Assembly: GCF_023156535.1 (NCBI RefSeq)
Contig: NZ_JALNMH010000001.1
Coordinates: 248,001 to 312,000 of the forward strand
Source of the DNA: Pseudomarimonas salicorniae
GTDB lineage: Bacteria; Pseudomonadota; Gammaproteobacteria; Xanthomonadales; Xanthomonadaceae
Reading direction: 5' to 3'
Length of the DNA stretch: 64,000 nt
Positions 49,227-58,200 of this stretch are shown here, one piece after another (the first letter of the stretch is position 1; each line of letters begins with the position of its first letter). The notes under the pieces were generated by a model that saw only the letters and a list, made by a program, of their open reading frames with translations, was not told the origin of the DNA and searched no databases. Both the position numbers and the translations under genes were made by a program.

Positions 49227-52200
49227 GGAACGATTCCTCTCGAGTTTAGAGGCAACTCGCCAGTTATAAGCTGGCGCCGAATGTCAGCGAGCACACGAAT
49301 GGCATCATCGCGCGTAGTTGCTTTTGACAATTCATTGAATACGAGCAATTCGTACGCTTCGGTATGTTTCCCGCAGTGAATTGTCATCACTCCGACCGGA
49401 CCTTTGCAATCCGGCAGCCAAACTCCATTCAAGGGCGAATTCACATCAATACTGAACTTGTTCGCCAGCATGTCTCTTGTTCGGCGCCCATAGCTTGTGA
49501 CTGCGCCTACCAAGTGGTGCGCTTGTGCGCCCGCTGGCCGCGGGAACCCAATGACCGCCAAGTTATCCGCGAGAGTCTTTGAACTCGCCACACCTGTGAC
49601 TTTAAGCTTCTGACCACGGGACCAGACTCGCGCAAACAGCGCCTCTGCTCGAGGGCTCAGTTTCGTGACGCCGCTGGCACCAAAGCTGAACTTGCTACTG
49701 ACAATGTCTAGAACACCTTCAGCTGCCCCAACATAGTTCCCAGCGGCAAGATCAAAGGCAGTGCTGGCCACAGTATAGAGGTTCGACATCGCGTTGAGGT
49801 TGGAGCCTAGCTCCATCAACGTTACGTGCCCACTCGGATCAGTACTATTGACTGGACTGTTGTGTGTGTAGGCGTACTTGTGTAGCGACTGCGGGTCGTG
49901 AATGAATCCAACAAACGAATCCTGCGTTAGGAATCGCCCCTGTTCCAGCCCATACCACCGTGCACGCAGGTAGTAGAACCCAACGTTCGGATCAAACGCT
50001 TCACCTCTGTAGAGATGCTGCACTTCAGTCGAGCCGTCCCTGTGAATCTCTACCCCAAAGGCGTCATAGTCGACCGAGTCCGTGATCACACCGGCCTCGT
50101 CGGTGAGCCACCGCGTGCTCCCAAACCCATCCATGTGGACAAAGGCAGTTTCTGGTGTGCTGTTCTCGTCGTATCTCGTCTGCGCAATCAGCTCATCCGC
50201 AAACGCATAGGTCGCAGTCAGCCGCTTGCTACCCCGCGTGTCGCCTTCATGCTGCTCAATCACCTGCGCATACGGATACGCGCTGTCCTGCAGATACCAG
50301 GTCGTCGTCGGGCTGCCGCCGGTCGGCGTATGCGTGCTTCTGACCCTTAGCCCGTCGACGTTGTAAACGTAGGCGGTGGTGCCTTCCGGGCTGACCGCCT
50401 CGGCCAGCCGGTTGGCATCGTCGTAGCGGTACTGGGTCAGGCCGTCGGGCCCGCCCTTGCTCAACGTGTTGCCGTTGTCATCGTAGGTGTATGCGGTCGG
50501 CTGGCCGTTGCGGTTCTCGGTTTCCAGCCGGTCGTTGCGGTCGTAGGTGTAGCTGATGCCGACGGCCGGCTCGACGCCGGCGGTGACCGTCTGGGTCAGG
50601 CGGTTGCCGACGCGGTCGTAGGTCCAGGTGCTGATCCGGTCGTGGGCGTCGTCGCGGTGGTCGATGCGCTCTTCGACGAGGCGGCGCAGGCCGTCGTAGG
50701 CGTAGTCGACGGTGCGGACGATGCCACTGGCGTCGGACTCCTCGATGGCGGTGCGCAGGCCGCTGGCGTCGACCTGGTAGCTCATCGCGGCCAGCAGGAT
50801 GCCGGCGGCGCTGCGCTTGATCAGGTCGCGCAGGCGGCCCTGGCTGTCGTACTGGTAGACCGTCACGGTGCCGTCGCCGCCGCTCATGGCGATGCGCCGG
50901 CCGTTGCCGTCGTAGTCGTAGCGCGTGGTGCTGGGCGCCTCGCCATCGATGCTGCGGGTGACCTCGATCAGCCGGTTGCGGGCATCGTACCCGTAGACCA
51001 GGGACTGGTGCGGGCTGATCCGGGCGATCAGGTTGCCGGCCGCGTCGTACTGGTACTCAATAATGCCGCCGTCGGCATCGACGCTGCGCAGCACCCGGCC
51101 GCGGGCGTCGTACTCGGTGCTGCTGGCGCCGCGGGCGTCGAGGGCCTCGATGCGCTCGCCGCGCGGGCTGTAGCCGAAGCTCGGGTCGTGGTCAGCCGGA
51201 TAGTCGATGCGCTCCAGCTGGCCGATGGCGTCGTACTCGTAGCGCGTGGTGCGGCCGTTGAAGTCGGTGTGTTCGACCAGTTCACCCGCGGCGTTGTAGC
51301 GCTTCTCCTCACGCTGGCCGAGCGGCAGGATGCGCGCCGTCTCGCGGCCCATGGCGTCGTACTCCCAGCGCGTGGTGCGGCCTTCGGCATCGGTCTGGGC
51401 GATCTTGTTGCCCAGCCGGTCATAGGCATAGGTGGTGACCGTGGCCTCGGCGGTGCCGGCGGCCAGGGTGACCTGGACCAGACGGCCGACCTTGTCATAG
51501 GCGTACTCGGTGCGGCGGTTCTCGGCGTCGACCTCGGCGGCCTTGCGGCCGGCTCGGTCGTACTCGACCCGCATCGGCGTGCCCGCCACCCGCGTCTCGA
51601 CCAGTCGCCCGCCCGGGTCGTAGTCGTACTCGGTGCGCACGCCCTCGGCGTCGGTGGAGGCGATCCGGCGGCCGGCCAGATCGTACTCGTCGCTGATCAC
51701 GTCGACCGTGCCGTCGACCTGCGGCAGCTCGGTGCGGATACGTCGACCGGCGCGGTCGTAGGCATAGCGGGTCACCGCACCGCGCTCGTCGATGGACTCG
51801 ACCAGGCGCCCGGCATCGTCATAGACCGAGCGCGTGCGCGGGTTGTCGGCGTCGCCCGGGGTGTCATCCGGGTAGATCGTCTCGATCAGACGGTTGGCGC
51901 GGTCGTAGACGAAGCGGGTGGTGGCGCCGCTGCGGTCGGTTTCCGAGAGCAGGTTGCCATTGGCGTCGTAGGTCTTGCTCTCGACGCTGTCGTCCGGGTA
52001 GGTGGTCGAGACGAGATTGCCGCGATCGTCATAGGTACTGACCGTGCAGCGGTTCAGCCCGTCGCATTCGCGGATGGGCTTGTCGTTGCCATCGTAGGCC
52101 GTGGTGGTGACGCTGCCGTCCGGGTGGGTGACCGCGGTGACATTGCCCTTGGCGTCAAGCGTATAGACGGTGAGCAGGGTCTGCGTGCTGCCGTCGGGCA

Positions 52201-55200
52201 GGGTCCGATAGCGGCGCTCCTCCAGCACCCGACCCATGGCGTCGTTGACGTAGTCGGTGCGGGCGCCCTCGGCGTCGATCTCGGCGGTCTTGAAGCCCTT
52301 CTCGTCGGTCTCGAAGCGGGTGCGGGCACCGGTCGGGTCGACGATGGCGTTCAGCTCGCCGTTGAGGTCGCTGTAGCCGAAGGACGTCGACAGATCGTTG
52401 GCGTCCTCGATGCGGATCAGCGGGCCGGGCAGGATGGGCTGACCACCGGCGAACCGATTGCGGTAGTGGAGCTCCTGGACTACCCGCTGAAGCGGGTCGG
52501 TCACCGTTTCAAGTTGGTTGAACGGACCGAAGCGGTTGGTCGTGACGCCGTCTTCCGGATCGGTCTCGGTCAGCACATTGCCGAGCGCGTCGTACGTCCA
52601 GATGCGCGTGTTGGAGAGCGGATCGGTCTCGGTGAGCGTATTGCCGTTCTCGTCGTAGGTGCGCAGCGTGGTTTCGTTCTCGGCGTTGGTCTCTGCCAGC
52701 ACGTCGCCGCGCTCGTTGTAGACGTAGGTGGTGGTATGGCCGTTGCGGTCCTTGACCTGTTCCACGCGGCCGTCGATATCGCGGGTGTACTCGATGCGGT
52801 GGCCGTCGGCGTCGACCACGGCAATCAGGCGCCCGTCGTCGTCGTACTCATTGCGCGAAACGCGAACGCCGCGAGGATCGTAGATGTCCTCCAGATAGTG
52901 GCCATCCACATAGGTGAACTCGGTGCGACCCTCGTTCTGGTCAATCACGGCGGCGAGATCGCCCTGCGGGTTGTACTCGTAGCGCAGCTCGCTGTTGTCC
53001 GGAGCTATCACGCGGGTGATCCGTCCCTGGGCATCGCGGACGAAGGTGATGCTCGGCCCCGCCGAGTGCACCACGCCGTTGAAGCTGAAGGTGACCCGGT
53101 TGTCGCCCTCGTGCTCGTGGATCTCGCGGACGGTGAAGCCCTGGTCGAGGGTGAAGTCCTGGCCTTCGGCATTGGTGTAAAGGTATCGATTCGGATCGAT
53201 CACGGTGGCGGAGCCATCGGCGCGTACAAGGCTGCCGCCCTGCAGCCTGCCGGCGGTGTCCTCCAGGGCGATCAAGGTGCCCGTCGTGCCCTCCATGGGC
53301 TCAAAGACCAGCTCGAAGTCGAGGCGGTTTCCGCTTGAGCACTCCGGAGTCGCTTTGGCCCGGAACTTCTCGACCTCGCCGTCGGGCATCGTCACGGACA
53401 CTACGTTGCCCAGCGCCGACGCGATGCAGAAGTTGGGCGGCGCGCCGAGCCCGCCGCGGGACTCGATGGTCCATGCGAAACCCGGTCGCCGCGCCTCCTG
53501 CAGACGCACCGACTGGTAGTCGACGCTCCAGCCGTAGCCGAAATCCATCCGCTTATGGCGCTGGCGGGTGTCATAGGTGCGGGTCACCGTGATCGGCAGC
53601 CCGGCAACCGGCACCTGCAGGTCGGCAAAGCTGATCGAGAAGTGGCCGAGCTTCATGGCGCCCTCGACGGACAGCAGCACCTGGTCCTGGGTGAAGTTGC
53701 CCGACTGGTCCTCGGCCTGCAGGACCAGCTGGTACATGCCGTTCTGCAGCAGGGTGGGGTCAAGCCTGCCGACGACGGCGCCATCGACGTTGGCCTCCCC
53801 CGTGCCGATCTGGACGAAGCTGCCGCTGGCATCGCCGCGCTCCACCAGGCCAAGCACCCAGTGCGACAGCTCCTCGTCCTGCACGCGGATGGTCACATCC
53901 TGGGGAGCGGTGACGATCAGCAGATCCTCCTGGGCGCCTTCTCGCGGAGACAGGATGACCGCGGTCGGCGCCTGGGTGTCGGCCGGCACGCCGACATTGA
54001 GTCGCCTGCTCAGGGTGACCGTGTCGTAGCCGTCGGTCACCGTCACCTCGATGGTGTAGCGACCAACGCTGCCGGGGGCGGTCAGCGTGGTCTGGCCGTC
54101 CGCATCCAGCGTGAGGGGCTGGCCGTCCAGGGTGGCGGTGGTCTGTACCGGCCCGGCAGCGCCGCTGGTCTGCACGGTCAGGGTGTACTGGGCGCCGGGG
54201 TCAACAGGGTCCGGGGCGATGCTGACCTGGGCAGCCAGCGGAACCGACGCGGCCATCACGACGATGCTCCAGGACTGCTCGCTGTATCCGCGCCCGTCGG
54301 AGACGCGTACCGCAGCGTTGAAGGTGCCAGCGGCCGTGGGCGTCCAGGTGATCAGTCCGCTCGGGGCCAAGGTCATGCCGGCGGGGGCCGCGGTCAGGCT
54401 GGCGGTCAGGGCATCTCCATCAGGGTCGGAGGCGATCAGCTGGTAGCGATACTGCTTGCCGACCTTGCCCACCGTGCTCGGCGTGCTGTCGATGCGGGGC
54501 GCGCGATTGCCCTGGGCGGCGTTCACGACGATGGTGAAGGTCTGGTAAGCCACACCGCCGCGGTAGTCGTCAGCCTCGATGCGCACCTCGTGCGTACCCA
54601 ACTGGGCTGAAGTCGGCACCCAGCGGATTTCGCCGCTGGCCTCGTTGAGACTCATGCCGCTCGGCGCCACCGGCATGCGCAGGGTCAGGACGTCCCCATC
54701 CGGATCCGTTGCCTCGATCGCGTAGACGAATGTCTCGCCCACGGTTACCGCGCCGGGGGGCGTGCTGATGAACGAGGGTGGGCGGTTGCCCGACCCACCG
54801 ACCTGCAGGGTGAAACGCTGCTCGGCAGAACCACCGCGTCCGTCTTCGACCCGCAGGGTCACTGCGGTCGAGCCGGATAGATCCGCAGGCGCCATCCATT
54901 CGACCCGGCCGGTGTCGGGGGCCACGCTCATGCCCGCGGGGCCGGAGACCAGCAGAAAGGACAGAGGATCGCCGTCCGGGTCTTCCGCGGTCAGCTGATA
55001 GACGAAGGTCGCGCCGGGTGTCACCTCGCCGGGCGCGGCGCTGGTGATGACCGGGGGGCGGTTGCTGGAAGAGGGCGCAACCACGATCGTGAAGGCCTGC
55101 TCCGCCGTGCCGCCCCGTCCGTCATTGACCGATACCACGACGCCCTGTTCGCCGAGATGGCGGGCCTCGGGGACCCAGGTGATCAGGCCCGACTGCGGGT

Positions 55201-58200
55201 CGATGGACATGCCCGAAGGCGCGTTCAACAGGGCAAAGCCGAGGACGTCGTTGTCGGAATCGGTCGCCTCGACGTCGTACTCATAGCGCTGACCTTCGGT
55301 GGCGGCCGTCACCGGCGCTGAGACGATCTCGGGCGGGCGGTTCTGGGCGACCCTGATGGTCAAGGTCTTCTGATCGCTCAGCCCGCGGAGATCGGCGACT
55401 CGGATCGTGACTTGGTGCTGTCCGGACTGGCTCTGACCGGAAGTCCAACGCAGCTCGCCCGACACCGGATCGACGGCCATCCCGGGAGGGGCGGACACCA
55501 GCTCGTAGCGCAGGGCGTCACCGATATCCGCATCCGTCGCGGCGAGGGTGTGCCGGTAGGCGTCGTTGATCAGGGCGTCCGGCAGGGTCGCGGTCTGCAG
55601 GACGGGAGCGGAGTTGGCGTCCTCCACGGTGACGCTGAATCGCTGCGTGTCGAACAATCCATCCGGATCGGTAGCGCGTACCGTGAAGAGGGCCGCGCTG
55701 GTGACGTTGTTGCTGTCGATGCACTCGGTCACATCGCCGGCAGCGTCGATATCGACGAACAGATCGTCGCCGAGCGCTGGCGGCTCCGACAGATCAATGT
55801 CCAGGGTGCGCCGCTCGCCGGCGGACAGCGGCTCGACGTCAAGCGTGCCGAGCAGTCGGCCCGATGCCGCGCTGCGCCCGGCAAAGATCCGAAGTTGGGC
55901 GGCATTGGCCGTCGGGGCCATGCCTCGATTGAATACCTCCACGGTGATCCGGGCCGGGTCCCCCTCCACAAGTTGGAGGTCGAACAGGGCGAGATCGGCA
56001 AGCCCCGTGGCGACACGATCCGGGAAGGTGTTGAGGCGGTAGGTGTTGTGGGAGAGCCAGCTCTTTGCCGGCCGGGCCGGAATACGGCCGTCATCGGAGA
56101 TGTTGTCGACGTGGTAGCCGTGCTGGTTCCAGATCGAGCGCGTCGGCGCCCAGCTCCGGGTTGCCGATGAGAGCATGCGAACGCCCTTCATCGCGCCATT
56201 GGCGCCGATCAGGATATCGGCGCTGCCGTCGGCGTCGACGTCGGCAATCACCGGGTATTCGAGCGTCGTCCCCGAGGTGTTGGGGAGGATCAGTCGGACT
56301 TCGCCGGTCCTGCCGTCGAACACGCGCAGATTCAGCTCATCCGAATAGACCAGCTCGGCGCGGCCATCGGACTCGAAGTCGAAGGAGGTCGACCCGGTCT
56401 GATTGGACGATTCATCCTGGACCGGCTGCGCCCACAGCTGCGCGCCGGTGTGGTCGAACACCGCGTAGTGGGTCTTGCCGGCGATGCCGATCTCCGGGTA
56501 GGGGTCGTCATCCACATTGGCCAGCGTCGGCGGGCCAAGCGTGCCGCCGCCGGGAAAGCTGATCGGACCGAAAACACGACTGCCGTCGTGGTTGAAGACG
56601 TAGAGCTTGCCGGTCGAGTTGAAGCTGCCGTTGCTGACGAGCACGATCTCGGCTTCGGGGTCATCGTCGAAGTTGCCCAGCGCAGTGAATCCGTCGGCCG
56701 GTGCAGACAACTGCCCTTTGACCGCGCAAGTCGGACTGTAGATGGTGCGGCCGGCGACGATTTCCTGGATGCCGTCGCCGTCGATGTCGCCGATCGACGG
56801 AATCCAGCCGTAGTTGGTCGGACCGCCGCCATCGCGCGTGCCATGACAGCGCAGCCTGCCGTCCGACTCCAGAATCGTCGGGCCACGGATGATCTCGACC
56901 TGGCCATCGCCTTCGAGGTCGGCCAAGGCAATGGCATCGCGCGACCCTTTGCTGAGGACGTTTCGGGACGGTACCGTCCGGCGCCAAAGCTGCGCGCCGG
57001 TCGCGCTGAAGGCCCGAATCTCCTCTGCGTCCTCGCCAAACTCGGCAACAATCTCGGGCCTGCCGTCACCGTCGAGGTCTCCGAAGGCGGGCGTGCCGTA
57101 GGCGGCGATGGTGTCCAGACGCACCGACCAGTGGGTCTGGCCGCTACGACCATCGAGCAGGTTTAGGTAGCGCTGCGTACCGTAGGACATCACCACGACG
57201 TCGGGACGGTCGGCGGCATCCACCCGGCCATCCTGGTTGTCATCGGTGAACTGACCGACCAACACCGGGCCGAATACGTTGCCTTGAGGCGACGATGCAG
57301 CGGGACCGTCCCAGGTCCAGGCCACCACCGGGTCGAACAGGCCGGGGCCACTGGGCGTTCGACACATGCTGTTGCGGGCGCGCACCGTGCCGGTGAACTG
57401 CGCAGCCGCCTGCCACTCGAGCTGCCCAGTCTGTGACGACAAGGTGGCCGGCCCGGGGCTGCGAAGCAGCCCGTACTCCAACGTGTCGCCGTCGGGATCG
57501 GTGGCATCGACGTCGTACCGATACAGCCCGCCTTCCTCGATGCTTGCCGGCGGGACACTGACGATCTGCGGCCCGGCATTGTTCTTCAGCACGGTGATGG
57601 CCACCGTGGCGGGGGAGGAGTCAAGCTCTCCGTCTCGGGTCCGGAAGTCGAACTGGTCGTTGCCGAAGAAGCCGGGATTCGGGGTGTAGGTCAGCTGTGC
57701 ACCCTCGCCGGTCAGGGCGCCGTGGGCAGGGGGCACGACCACATGGAAGGACACCGCCGCGCCCTCGGGATCGCTACCCGCCAGGGTGATCGCTACCGGC
57801 TGGTCGCGATTGGTGGTGAGCTGCTGCGGCACCGCGATGGGCGGATCATTGACGGGGAGAACCGTGATCGAGACCGTTGCGGCCGACGATTCCAGCTCGG
57901 CGTCGCGGGAGGTGAAGGTAAAGCGGTCCTCGCCGTGGAAGTCCGGCGCGGGCGTGTAGACCAGATTCGGCGGCACGCCGTTCAGGGCGCCGTGCTCCGG
58001 CGCGGCGCGAACGGTGAACGCCAGGACATCGCCATCCGGATCGGCGCCGGTGAGGACGATCGTCAAGGGAGTGTCCTCCTGCGTCTGCAGCGTCTGGTCG
58101 TTTGCGCTCGGCGGGTCATTCAACGGGGTGACCGTGATGGAGACCGTGGCGGGCGTCGATTCAAGTTCCCCATCGCGGGTGACGAAGGTGAAACTGTCTG

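Noticed and set aside
50642-53338. 898-codon plus-strand open frame inside the RHS gene
   Set aside because: It is the antisense shadow of YD repeats in GC-rich DNA. The translation is Val/Gly/Asp-rich, low complexity and without any motif.
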